Shown: piece by piece, positions 51,618 through 59,627 of the stretch
Layout of the letters: the number at the start of each line of letters is the position of its first letter
Numbering within the stretch: position 1 is the stretch's first letter
Source of the DNA: Bdellovibrio reynosensis
GTDB lineage: Bacteria > Bdellovibrionota > Bdellovibrionia > Bdellovibrionales > Bdellovibrionaceae
Length of the DNA: 64,000 nt
Direction of reading: 5' to 3'
NCBI RefSeq assembly: GCF_022814725.1
Contig: NZ_CP093442.1
Coordinates: 1,054,001-1,118,000 of the forward strand
The notes under the pieces: generated by a model
Databases searched by the model: none
The model's input: only the letters and a program-made list of their open reading frames with translations
What the model was told of the DNA's origin: nothing
Translations under genes and position numbers: made by a program

Positions 51618-53288
51618 GTGAAATCTCTCGGTATCGACATTGGTTCAAGCAGCATTAAGATTGTCGAGGTGCAAAGCACTTCAAAGGGATTCATTGTCTC
51701 TCAATATTTCGAAAAACCATTGAACATCGTTCCTGGCGCTGATCAAGAACTTGAAATCATTGAATTCCTTCGCGACTTTTTACTTCACTATGATCCAAAT
51801 CAGACACGCATCAACTTAGCTTTACGCCAAGACCGAGTTGCCATTCGTAATAAGTTCTTCCCGTTTAATGACCGCAATAAAATCGCTAAAAGTTTGGCTT
51901 TTGAATTAGAAGAAGACCTTCCGTTTTCATCTGACAATGCGATCTTCGACGCAAAAATCATTCGTACCGTGGGCGGTGGCGCAGAAGTCCTAGCTTGTGC
52001 TGCTCCGAAGGTTCATGTGGCTAATGCCATTCAACGTGCGGGCGATGCTGGAATTGATCCATTTATTATCTCTGCAGAGGGAACTGCTTTAGCCAATGTT
52101 TTTGAACGTTGGAATGACGCTCCTCCGGCAATCACTCCTCCAGCAATTTCGTTAGATGATGAAGAAAATAAACCAGTTCGCCATATCAACTTAGTTTTGA
52201 ACATGGGGCACACCCGCACCCTGGTCAGCGCTTTTGAAGGTAACACTTTAATCGCCGTGAGATCCATTTTATGGGGTGGCAAAAACATCATCGAAGCGAT
52301 TTCAAAAAAATACGAAATCCCTTTCTTAGATGCGGTTAGAGAATTAGAAACCAAAGCCTTCATTCTGACTAACAAACAAGGTGCTACTTTTGATCAAGTG
52401 ACATTTTCAGACACGATTTCTAAAAGTGTTCGTGAAATGTCCCGCGATTTGCAACTTTCTATTTTAGAACTAAAAAGTGAATTCAATGCCCACATCGATA
52501 GCATTGGCTTAACTGGTGGCGTTTCACAAATTCAGAATGTGGGACCTTTCCTAACCCAAGCTCTTGAAGTTCCGGTCAATCGAATTTCTACTCTTGATTT
52601 AGTACCGAACGTTCAATTTGAACGAAGTGCTGCAAATGGAGCGAAGGCCGGCGTTGCCTTGGGTCTTGCCTTTGAAGGTTTCAAAAAACCCCGCAACCCG
52701 CCTATCAACTTCTTACGCGCTGAGTTCGCAAAAGAAAATCAACAGTTCAAGCTTTTCTGGGAAAAATGGAATCACACCATCAAAGTAGCAACAGCGGCTT
52801 TAGTGGTCCTTTTCGTTTACACTTCCTTACGTGAAACCTTTTCTGTAAGTCTTGCTGATCGCACTCAAGAAGTTTTAAAAAGCCAAGCTAAGTCTGTGGC
52901 CGGTCTTAAGGGGCGAAACGCTTCTGAAAATGGTATTCGTAAATACATCCGTGAAAATAAAAAAAGAGCGTCGGATTTAAAAACCTTAGCAAGTGTTGCG
53001 AATATGAACTCGGCACTTGATATCGTTAAAAAAATCAATGATGCGACCCCAGCTAAAAATGCAGTGACCCTGGATATCCACCAGTTAAACGTGCAAGATG
53101 CGCAAGTTTCCATGCAAGGTTATGTTAATTCTGCGCAAGAGCTGAGCGTTCTTCAGCAGGCCTTGGCTAATATTACTTCCGACGGGAAAGTGAGTGCAGG
53201 CCGCTCGTCTCTTTCTGCCTTGCCAGGGAAAACAGCATTTTCTTTCAGCTTTAATGTCGATCGCGGTATTCAAAAGGTGACACGATGA
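51618..53288 (+). CDS. gspL: Type II secretion protein GspL with PilM-like domain
   Basis: A 556-residue inner-membrane protein: an actin/PilM-like cytoplasmic domain (GIDIGSSSIKIVEV at the start; later NLVLNMGHTRTLVSAFEGN and SIGLTGGVSQI), one helix near residue 390 (TIKVATAALVVLFVYTSL) and a periplasmic ferredoxin-like region. The clear PilM-type start is closer to type IV pilus PilM than to enterobacterial GspL. It starts with GTG seven bases after GGAGGAG. The 111-base gap from gspK contains TATACT (51550-51555), a possible internal promoter. It overlaps gspM. Confidence 0.88.
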   Translation: MKSLGIDIGSSSIKIVEVQSTSKGFIVSQYFEKPLNIVPGADQELEIIEFLRDFLLHYDPNQTRINLALRQDRVAIRNKFFPFNDRNKIAKSLAFELEEDLPFSSDNAIFDAKIIRTVGGGAEVLACAAPKVHVANAIQRAGDAGIDPFIISAEGTALANVFERWNDAPPAITPPAISLDDEENKPVRHINLVLNMGHTRTLVSAFEGNTLIAVRSILWGGKNIIEAISKKYEIPFLDAVRELETKAFILTNKQGATFDQVTFSDTISKSVREMSRDLQLSILELKSEFNAHIDSIGLTGGVSQIQNVGPFLTQALEVPVNRISTLDLVPNVQFERSAANGAKAGVALGLAFEGFKKPRNPPINFLRAEFAKENQQFKLFWEKWNHTIKVATAALVVLFVYTSLRETFSVSLADRTQEVLKSQAKSVAGLKGRNASENGIRKYIRENKKRASDLKTLASVANMNSALDIVKKINDATPAKNAVTLDIHQLNVQDAQVSMQGYVNSAQELSVLQQALANITSDGKVSAGRSSLSALPGKTAFSFSFNVDRGIQKVTR

Positions 53289-53989
53289 ATTTTGACGATT
53301 TAAAAGATAGATTTATCTCTGATGCGCGTAACACCTGGGATCGAATCCAGGATAGCAGCGTTTATAATCAGTTGCGTGATCGTTACGAAAATATGACTCC
53401 GGTGATGCAAAAAGTGACAATCGCTGGAGTGATTGCAGTCGTAGCGTTTTCGATTCTATCAATCCCCTACGGTGCTTTTTCAACGTCTCAAGATTTAGTT
53501 GGCGAATTCGAAAGCAAACGTATGACGATTCGCGAACTTTTAAAAGTCAGCCGTGAATCTTCAGACGTTCCGCAAATCCCCCAAGCGCCACCGTTAGAGA
53601 TGATTCGTTCTAATATAGATAACCAATTGCGTGCAGCGAATCTTTTGCCTGAACAAATTAAAGGCACCGAGGTTCAAGACAGTGATTCTAAGGTTATTCC
53701 GCAAAATCTGACTGAAGGTGCAGTGCAAGTAAGTCTTGCTAAATTAAACCTGCGCCAAGTTTTAGATTTGGGTTATCAGTTTCAAAGCATCAATCCAAGT
53801 GTAAAACTGAAAGATCTTGCGATCACTGCAAACCGCGAAGACAGCCGTTATTTTGATGTGGTTTATAAGCTTGTTTCATTAGCTGTTCCTGCGGCGCCGG
53901 AAGTGGCTCCAGAACCGCCTTCTTCACGCGGTTCACTTCGTGACCGTCTAAAAAAACGCAACCAAGAAAGCGAAGGCGGAGAAGAATAA
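53285..53989 (+). CDS. gspM: Type II secretion protein GspM
   Basis: A 234-residue bitopic membrane protein: cytoplasmic N-terminus of about 44 residues, one helix (VTIAGVIAVVAFSILSIPYGAF), then a periplasmic coiled-coil plus alpha/beta domain. The sequence is not strongly conserved; identity rests on size, topology and position between gspL and gspN. The ATG overlaps the gspL stop (ATGA). The tail is Pro/Glu/Arg-rich. Confidence 0.8.
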   Translation: MNFDDLKDRFISDARNTWDRIQDSSVYNQLRDRYENMTPVMQKVTIAGVIAVVAFSILSIPYGAFSTSQDLVGEFESKRMTIRELLKVSRESSDVPQIPQAPPLEMIRSNIDNQLRAANLLPEQIKGTEVQDSDSKVIPQNLTEGAVQVSLAKLNLRQVLDLGYQFQSINPSVKLKDLAITANREDSRYFDVVYKLVSLAVPAAPEVAPEPPSSRGSLRDRLKKRNQESEGGEE

Positions 53990-54954
53990 TGGAACAACTG
54001 CGCTGTCTTTTAAAAATTATCAGAGAAGGAAAAGGCAAAATCTTTGTGATGGTCTTTTCAGCTTTGGTATTTTTATTCTTTCTTTTTCCGTTTGATGATT
54101 TAAGTGATTTGATTTCTTCGCAAGTGGCGAAATTTTCAAACAACACCGTTTACGTGCAATTTGAACGCTTGAAAATGAGCCTGTTCCCGACTCCTGGCGT
54201 GAAGATGGACCAAGTTTATATAGAATCCATTCGCACCCCGGCATTGTCAGCAGAAGAGCTTGTTATTACTCCTTCTGTTACGGGTCTTATTCAGCAAAAG
54301 CCTTACGGTCATGTTGTTGCTAAAGGTTTATTAAAAGGCGATGTCGACGTTCAAGTTGGCAAAGGCACGAAAACTGAAAACGGCGTTGAACGTCATAAGA
54401 TTGAAGTCACTGCGAAGAAAATTTCATTACATGACCTTCGCGAGATGGCGAATCTGCCTGTTTTACTTAAAGGACAATTAGATCTTCAAACAACCGCTCT
54501 TGCGGATCTTTCATTTCAAGAACAACCTGATGTTGAAGTTGATATGACGATCAATAAGTTTGAGCTACCCCCATCGAACGTGAATACGCCGATGGGTCCT
54601 TTGACTTTACCGGATTTAAAGTTAAGCAGCGTTGAACTTAAAGGTCGCTTAGCCGCAGGCCGTTTCGTCATTGAAAACGGAACAATCGGCAAACCCGGTG
54701 ATGAAGTTTACGGGACCATCAAAGGCAATATCGGTTTAACTATCGTGAACCGTGGTAACGGTTTTGGCCAACAAATCGGCGCTTATAATTTTGAAGTGGA
54801 TTTAAAAACCAAACGCAGCTTTCAAGAAAGAGCTGCTTTGTTTTTAACTTTCATCGATGGCTATAAAACGCCGACGACTGACGGTGCTCAGTACAAGTTT
54901 AAAGTTTCTGCGACAAATCCAATGATGCCACCCAGTATTGGGGCCGCGCGTTAG
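53989..54954 (+). CDS. gspN: Type II secretion protein GspN
   Basis: A 321-residue protein with one N-terminal helix (IFVMVFSALVFLFFLFPFDDLSDLIS) and a long beta-rich periplasmic domain, the GspN/AsmA-like layout (VYVQFERLKMSLFPTPGVKMDQVYIES; LSSVELKGRLAAGRFVIENG). GspN is present only in some type II systems. The start shares a base with the gspM stop (TAATG). It is the last gene of the operon; no prepilin peptidase (gspO) gene is in the window. Confidence 0.85.
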   Translation: MEQLRCLLKIIREGKGKIFVMVFSALVFLFFLFPFDDLSDLISSQVAKFSNNTVYVQFERLKMSLFPTPGVKMDQVYIESIRTPALSAEELVITPSVTGLIQQKPYGHVVAKGLLKGDVDVQVGKGTKTENGVERHKIEVTAKKISLHDLREMANLPVLLKGQLDLQTTALADLSFQEQPDVEVDMTINKFELPPSNVNTPMGPLTLPDLKLSSVELKGRLAAGRFVIENGTIGKPGDEVYGTIKGNIGLTIVNRGNGFGQQIGAYNFEVDLKTKRSFQERAALFLTFIDGYKTPTTDGAQYKFKVSATNPMMPPSIGAAR

Positions 54955-54976
54955 TCCGATTCCAGCATCGCTGTTA

Positions 54977-55010
54977 AGACCCCTGTTAATTTAAATAGAA
55001 TCAGGGGTCT
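54977..55010 (+). terminator. Hairpin after gspN
   Basis: AGACCCCTG (54977-54985) and CAGGGGTCT (55002-55010) pair perfectly around a 16-base AT-rich loop, 22 bases after the gspN stop. No T-run follows, so termination is uncertain. Confidence 0.45.
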
Positions 55011-55061
55011 GCCTAAGAATTGCTCACCTTCCCTACCAAAATAAATCGAGTCTGAAGTTTA

Positions 55062-55089
55062 TTGACTTCACTCTTAAACTTAATAGGTT
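55062..55089 (+). promoter_or_regulatory. Possible promoter of ssb
   Basis: TTGACT (55062-55067), 16 bases, TAGGTT (55084-55089). The -35 box is good; the -10 box matches only three positions. Confidence 0.35.
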
Positions 55090-55100
55090 AGTCACCTTGT

Positions 55101-55122
55101 ACTCCAACGAAGGTGTTGGAGT
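55101..55122 (+). promoter_or_regulatory. Hairpin in the ssb leader
   Basis: ACTCCAAC-GAAGGT-GTTGGAGT is a perfect eight-pair stem five bases before the GGAGGG ribosome-binding site of ssb. It resembles the main hairpin of post-stop element copy 4 (ACTCCGAC-GAA-GTCGGAGT), with compensating changes. It is not a LexA box of the Bdellovibrio type (TTAC-N3-GTAA). Confidence 0.45.
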
Positions 55123-55137
55123 GATTTGGAGGGAAAT

Positions 55138-55578
55138 ATGTCTGGAGTAAATAAAGTTATCCTAGTGGGCCGCTTAGGCGCTGATCCTGAGGTTAAAGCT
55201 ATCGGAAGTGGCAGTACTGTAGCGCGATTGAACCTAGCAACTAGTGAATCTTGGGTAAAAGATGGCCAAAGACAAGAGCGCACTGAATGGCACAGAGTTA
55301 CTGTGTGGGGCAAACTTGCTGAGATCTGCGGTAAACATCTTTCAAAAGGTCGCCAAGTGTACGTTGAAGGTAAACTTCAAACTCGTTCTTGGGAAGATCA
55401 ACAAGGTCAAAAACGTTATACGACAGAAATCGTAGCAAGCACTGTTCAATTCTTGGGTTCTGCTGGAGCGGAAAGCGGTCAAGGCCGTTCGAACTCTGGT
55501 GGCGGTAACGATGATTACGGCTTCCAAGATTTCGGCCCGGAACCAAGCTTCGATTCTAACGACGAAATTCCGTTCTAA
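55138..55578 (+). CDS. ssb: Single-stranded DNA-binding protein
   Basis: A 146-residue protein binding single-stranded DNA in replication and repair. The OB fold spans about 1-108 ([65 protein letters not shown]); a Gly/Asn-rich linker leads to the acidic tip DSNDEIPF that docks partner proteins. ATG at 55138 has GGAGGG four bases upstream; the longer frame from TTG 55126 would start inside that site. A post-stop element and a strong terminator follow, so it is a single-gene unit. Confidence 0.97.
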   Translation: MSGVNKVILVGRLGADPEVKAIGSGSTVARLNLATSESWVKDGQRQERTEWHRVTVWGKLAEICGKHLSKGRQVYVEGKLQTRSWEDQQGQKRYTTEIVASTVQFLGSAGAESGQGRSNSGGGNDDYGFQDFGPEPSFDSNDEIPF

Positions 55579-55632
55579 GTCGGCGGCAGCCGGCAGAGCT
55601 GTAGCGCCGGCAGGCGCGTAAGCTGAAGCAGC
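55579..55632 (+). repeat. Post-stop structured element, copy 5 (best-formed)
   Basis: It starts directly after the ssb TAA: hairpin CGGC-GGCA-GCCG (55581-55592); main hairpin GCGCC-GGCA-GGCGC (55604-55617); GTA opposite GTA; outer stem AGCT (55597-55600) with AGCT (55621-55624); tail GAAGCAGC. A terminator follows 12 bases later. Confidence 0.72.
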
Positions 55633-55644
55633 ATGGGCGCGTCC

Positions 55645-55673
55645 AAAGCCCCGAAAGATCTTCGGGGCTTTTT
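55645..55673 (+). terminator. Terminator of ssb
   Basis: AAAGCCCCGAA-AGATC-TTCGGGGCTTT, an eleven-pair stem continued by TT, after post-stop element copy 5. Confidence 0.9.
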
Positions 55674-55716
55674 ATTTATTTAAAATCCAATCAAGCTTCC
55701 CCTATACTAAATACCT

Positions 55717-56106
55717 ATGAAGTGCATTTTAGTACCAACACTTTTAGGAATTTTATTAAGCGGCTGTACCGTATATCGATCTGATGGCCGTAAACAATTT
55801 GAAACTGCCGCTCCAGGAAAAGTCGCCGCCGCCTCTTTTCAACTTCTTAGCTGCAAAAAAGAAAACAAACTTGAAAGCTGGCTGAACGAAGAATTTCCCA
55901 ATCACAGTTATGAACTGATCGTTGCTGATTCAGATTTAGAGATTTGGCGCACAAACAGAAATAATAAAATCGAAGTTAAGGCCATTCAACGTTCTGAAAA
56001 ATCAACCCACTCTTGCATTTACGAATTTGCTGATGAAGCTGTTTGGAACCAGTACAAGGAACAATTTATCCGTGAACTGGAAAACAACATCATGACCGCA
56101 GAATAG
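55717..56106 (+). CDS. Lipoprotein of unknown function
   Basis: A 129-residue lipoprotein: signal and lipobox in MKCILVPTLLGILLSGCTVY, lipidated Cys near residue 17. The mature part is a small mixed domain with one further cysteine pair (LLSCKKE, THSCIYE). No family recognised. TATACT lies eight bases before the ATG, so the mRNA may be nearly leaderless; there is no Shine-Dalgarno. The beta-barrel gene starts eight bases after its stop. Confidence 0.7.
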   Translation: MKCILVPTLLGILLSGCTVYRSDGRKQFETAAPGKVAAASFQLLSCKKENKLESWLNEEFPNHSYELIVADSDLEIWRTNRNNKIEVKAIQRSEKSTHSCIYEFADEAVWNQYKEQFIRELENNIMTAE

Positions 56107-56113
56107 GAAAAAG

Positions 56114-57013
56114 ATGAATTTCAAAACTCCCCTTTTAATTGCAGCATTGGTCTTTTGGAGTTTTTCAAGCTTTGCCGCTTCAGTCAGTGCCGTGAAAGGA
56201 CAAAAAGTTCTTATCGACCTGCAAGGGGATGATGTCACTGAAGGTGATGAATTTTACCTTATTAATTCTGGTTCTAAAAAACGCACAGGGATCATTCGTA
56301 TTAAGCAAATCAAAGGAAGCAAAGCCCTAGCGGAAATCTTAAAAGGAAAGGCCGCTAGCGGCTTCACCTTGCAAGCCAAAGCGCCTTCACAGATGTCTGC
56401 GGATCCCACTGATGAAACAAACACAGAAGATCGCCCTAGCCGCGATACAAGCTTTCACCGCACTTTAAAAGATTCGTTCGGAGTTTTAGGAAGTTATCAT
56501 TTAAATTCCATGGATGCTGAAGTTTCTTCGACGGTCTTAGGAATTCCAGTGACGGCCTCTGCCGCCATGGTCGGTAACGGTTTCGGTATCGGAAGCTTTT
56601 ATGACTACGTCTTTGCCAGGGATTTTATCGGCAGAGGCTCTGCAGCCATCGAACAGTTTAATGTTGCAGGAACAGCCAACGCTGCGGCCTGTGAAGCCAG
56701 CACAGCCTGCGATGCCAACATCAACTATCTTTCCCTTTATGGCATGATTAAATGGTACCCGGTTCAAGGTAAATACCGTATTTGGTTGGGCGGCGGCATG
56801 GGATATCTTTTGGCCATTTCAAAATCCAGCACGGCTTTGGATGAAGGTGCTATTTCTACAAATCAAGTCGGCACCGCGGCCATCGGAACCGACATTCAAA
56901 TGGATCGCAAAAACTATATTCCCGTCAGTATGGAATACAGCATGTTCCCGCCTTCTTCGACAGTGAAAGCACACATGATTGTGATTCGTGCTGGCTTTGC
57001 TTGGAATCTTTAA
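56114..57013 (+). CDS. Outer-membrane beta-barrel protein
   Basis: A 299-residue exported protein with a signal peptide (LLIAALVFWSFSSFA). Residues 22-85 look like a small beta domain (VLIDLQGDDVTEGDEFYLINS), followed by a charged linker and an amphipathic beta-barrel from about 120 (LGSYHLNSMDAEVSSTVLGIPV to VIRAGFAWNL), ending with an aromatic/hydrophobic strand as usual for outer-membrane barrels. It may form a pair with the lipoprotein just upstream. AGGA precedes the ATG. Convergent with the histidine kinase gene, one base apart. Confidence 0.75.
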   Translation: MNFKTPLLIAALVFWSFSSFAASVSAVKGQKVLIDLQGDDVTEGDEFYLINSGSKKRTGIIRIKQIKGSKALAEILKGKAASGFTLQAKAPSQMSADPTDETNTEDRPSRDTSFHRTLKDSFGVLGSYHLNSMDAEVSSTVLGIPVTASAAMVGNGFGIGSFYDYVFARDFIGRGSAAIEQFNVAGTANAAACEASTACDANINYLSLYGMIKWYPVQGKYRIWLGGGMGYLLAISKSSTALDEGAISTNQVGTAAIGTDIQMDRKNYIPVSMEYSMFPPSSTVKAHMIVIRAGFAWNL

Positions 57014-57014
57014 T

Positions 57015-59627
57015 TTACGCACTTTCGTGATCTGGGAACCACAATACAAACTTAGTCTCGTGGTGTTTTTCGTCTAAGTAGAACTCGCCTTTATGAGCCT
57101 GCATTATGCTTTGGCTGATGCTTAAACCTAAGCCCACACCTTTTCCTACTTCTTTAGTAGTAAAAAATGGCTCCATGATTTTACGGCGGATATCCTCAGG
57201 AATTCCAGGGCCGTTATCTGTCACAGTGATTTCAATACCGCCCACTGTTCTTTGTGCGCTGATACTGATTTTTTTATGTTCTTGCTCGCCCAACGCATCT
57301 GAGGCGTTATTCAATAAATTAATCAAAACTTGAGTGATTTGAACCGGACGAATTTTTAAAGTTAAATCAGGCTCTATAAGTATTGAAAGATCAATACCTT
57401 CACTTTTAAACCGATCCTGACAGAACACCAAGGTATCCTCGATTAAAGTTTCAATTCTTGTTATCTCGGACTGCGCATCATCGGAGTCATGCACGTAACT
57501 GCGCATACCGCGAATGATCTTTGCGATTCTGTGAATCACGATTTCCATAGATTCGACTTTTTGGTAAATATCTTGATCCGCAATTCCTTTTCGATTCATC
57601 AAACGACGAATCATCCCTAAGTGACCTGACATGATTGTTAGTGGGTTATTAATTTCATGAGCTATACCCGCAGCCATCTCTCCTAGGGAAGCCATACGGG
57701 AAGAAGTTAAAATCTTACGCTCTTGTTCTTTAACTATTCGTTCTTTTTCACGCAAAAGCGTTACGTCTTCGCAGACTGAAAGATAACCCGTAGTTTTTCC
57801 GTTTTCGTCAAGAATTTCACTTGCGGCTGCGACCATGTTATAGCGTTTGCCGGATTTAGAAATGAACGTCCATTCGGTGGTTTTGTGATACCTATGACGG
57901 AAGCCTGTTTCTAGCAAAACCGGATTATAGTTTGCAGCGTCAGTATCGATCACTAATTTTACGTTCTTTTCTTTTTCCATTCTATCTTGAAAAGCTTTTA
58001 CTTCTGCAGGATCTAAGAACGTAAAGAAGGACTTTTTACCCTTTAATTCTTCAGCCGTGTATTCCAAAATCTTTAATGCGGTTTCGTTAATTTCGCGAAT
58101 AATGGTTTTTTCATCCGTAAAAATAATAAGCATTGGCATGCTATCCATACCCGCCTTGGTCCATTCAAAAGCTGCTCTTGATTTTTGCTCTGCTTCTTTT
58201 GATAAATAGTAAAAATTTAAAGCAATGGCCAATAAGATGGAAATCGAAAAACCAAATACTAAAACAGCCATTGGCAGCGCCGACAGATGCTGACGTAAGA
58301 CAGCCGGGGAAGGGACAACCATAATAGTCCAATTAGCACCGAAGTTGCGATACTCACTTTGTTCTTGCCACTCTCGTTGAAAGACTGACTCGATAGTGCC
58401 CTGGTTAAATACGACAGCGTTATTTTCAAGAATTGAAAAGTTATATCCATTTGCTGGATAAAGATGCGAGAAGAATATATCTGTTAAAATAGTCGCACCT
58501 ACTGCGCCGACATAGTGGTTATTTCTATACACCGGAACGAAAAGCACAGAAATTTTTTCACCCGTGTTGCGCGCGAAAACCTCTGTAATGAAAGCCGATT
58601 TGTAGTTTTGTATGTTTTCGATTTGTTCCTTTAAGGCTAAATGGCGTTCATTAAGGTTCACATTTTTGGGTGTATTATTCTCGTCTGGATATCTCCACCG
58701 AATTACAGAATCCTTATCCGCAAAGAACACTCTTACAACGCCCTTAAAATCTTTCACAAAATGCAAGGCTTCAGAGTTCCAATGAGTTCTATCCCTTTCA
58801 TTGGAAACATGGCGCGCAAGATGCTCTAACCCTTTTTCGATCGGAATCAGGGTTTTATCGATATTAGATTTAAGTTGTTCCGCCTGGTGGTCAATCATCT
58901 CCCGGCTGCGCTCTTGATCACGAAGAACTAATAGCTGCCAAATGAGTACGCTGATAATGACACCAAACCATAAAACATAGCCTGGAAATAACGCGAGTTT
59001 TTTAGAAGATTTTCTGCGAACCTCACCCCTAATCATCCATAGGTTTGCAAGAGCTAGAAAGAAAAGACAAACCGCAACTTGCATTGATATTCGGCCAAAG
59101 CTGCCCCAACCATATTCAGGGTTGTAGTCAAATACATAGCTAAAGGCGCAGATCAGGCTTACCCCTAAAACCCCGGAACTAAATCCAAGTCGCAACATTT
59201 GTCGAACAATTCCTGCGCCAGAAAATAGTCCCGCCAAAGAAAGCAAAGTCAGACAAAGTACTGTACTAGCTGCCATTCTACCTGGATAGATTGAGCTGTC
59301 AGAGGTAAATGGATTAATAAATAAAGTATCAATCCCGACATCAATGCCTAAAGGTATTTGCAAACCTGTCGTCAAAGCTAAAATTAGAACTAATCCATGA
59401 AATAAAATACGCGTATTACTGCATTTTAAAAAATATGTGACGGAAAGAAGTGCTAAAGCCATTGCAGTGTTGAACTTCATCAACCCCATGTCTGACGTCC
59501 ACTGTATCAGTTGTGGCGAATGAGAAACCCACCCCGTCATCGTCAGCAAACTAAATAACAGCGTAAGACCTGGGAAGATCAACGGGAATTTATCTGGCAG
59601 TTTTAGTTTGCTATTAATGAATAACAC
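57015..59627 (-). CDS. Membrane sensor histidine kinase with PAS domain
   Basis: An 870-residue hybrid of sensory modules: seven or eight N-terminal helices (residues about 14-240), a periplasmic sensor domain (about 250-465) that looks like a double-Cache/PAS fold, another helix (about 468-492), a cytoplasmic PAS domain (about 510-635), the HisKA box [14 protein letters not shown] with phospho-acceptor His657, and the ATPase domain ([31 protein letters not shown]). No receiver domain or partner regulator gene is adjacent. It starts with GTG inside the end of rsh (14-base overlap), so it is translationally coupled to the alarmone enzyme. Confidence 0.88.
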   Translation of the reverse strand: MLFINSKLKLPDKFPLIFPGLTLLFSLLTMTGWVSHSPQLIQWTSDMGLMKFNTAMALALLSVTYFLKCSNTRILFHGLVLILALTTGLQIPLGIDVGIDTLFINPFTSDSSIYPGRMAASTVLCLTLLSLAGLFSGAGIVRQMLRLGFSSGVLGVSLICAFSYVFDYNPEYGWGSFGRISMQVAVCLFFLALANLWMIRGEVRRKSSKKLALFPGYVLWFGVIISVLIWQLLVLRDQERSREMIDHQAEQLKSNIDKTLIPIEKGLEHLARHVSNERDRTHWNSEALHFVKDFKGVVRVFFADKDSVIRWRYPDENNTPKNVNLNERHLALKEQIENIQNYKSAFITEVFARNTGEKISVLFVPVYRNNHYVGAVGATILTDIFFSHLYPANGYNFSILENNAVVFNQGTIESVFQREWQEQSEYRNFGANWTIMVVPSPAVLRQHLSALPMAVLVFGFSISILLAIALNFYYLSKEAEQKSRAAFEWTKAGMDSMPMLIIFTDEKTIIREINETALKILEYTAEELKGKKSFFTFLDPAEVKAFQDRMEKEKNVKLVIDTDAANYNPVLLETGFRHRYHKTTEWTFISKSGKRYNMVAAASEILDENGKTTGYLSVCEDVTLLREKERIVKEQERKILTSSRMASLGEMAAGIAHEINNPLTIMSGHLGMIRRLMNRKGIADQDIYQKVESMEIVIHRIAKIIRGMRSYVHDSDDAQSEITRIETLIEDTLVFCQDRFKSEGIDLSILIEPDLTLKIRPVQITQVLINLLNNASDALGEQEHKKISISAQRTVGGIEITVTDNGPGIPEDIRRKIMEPFFTTKEVGKGVGLGLSISQSIMQAHKGEFYLDEKHHETKFVLWFPDHESA

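Noticed and set aside
55062-55137. LexA box at ssb
   Set aside because: No TTAC-N3-GTAA, the motif reported for Bdellovibrio LexA, is present in the ssb upstream region.
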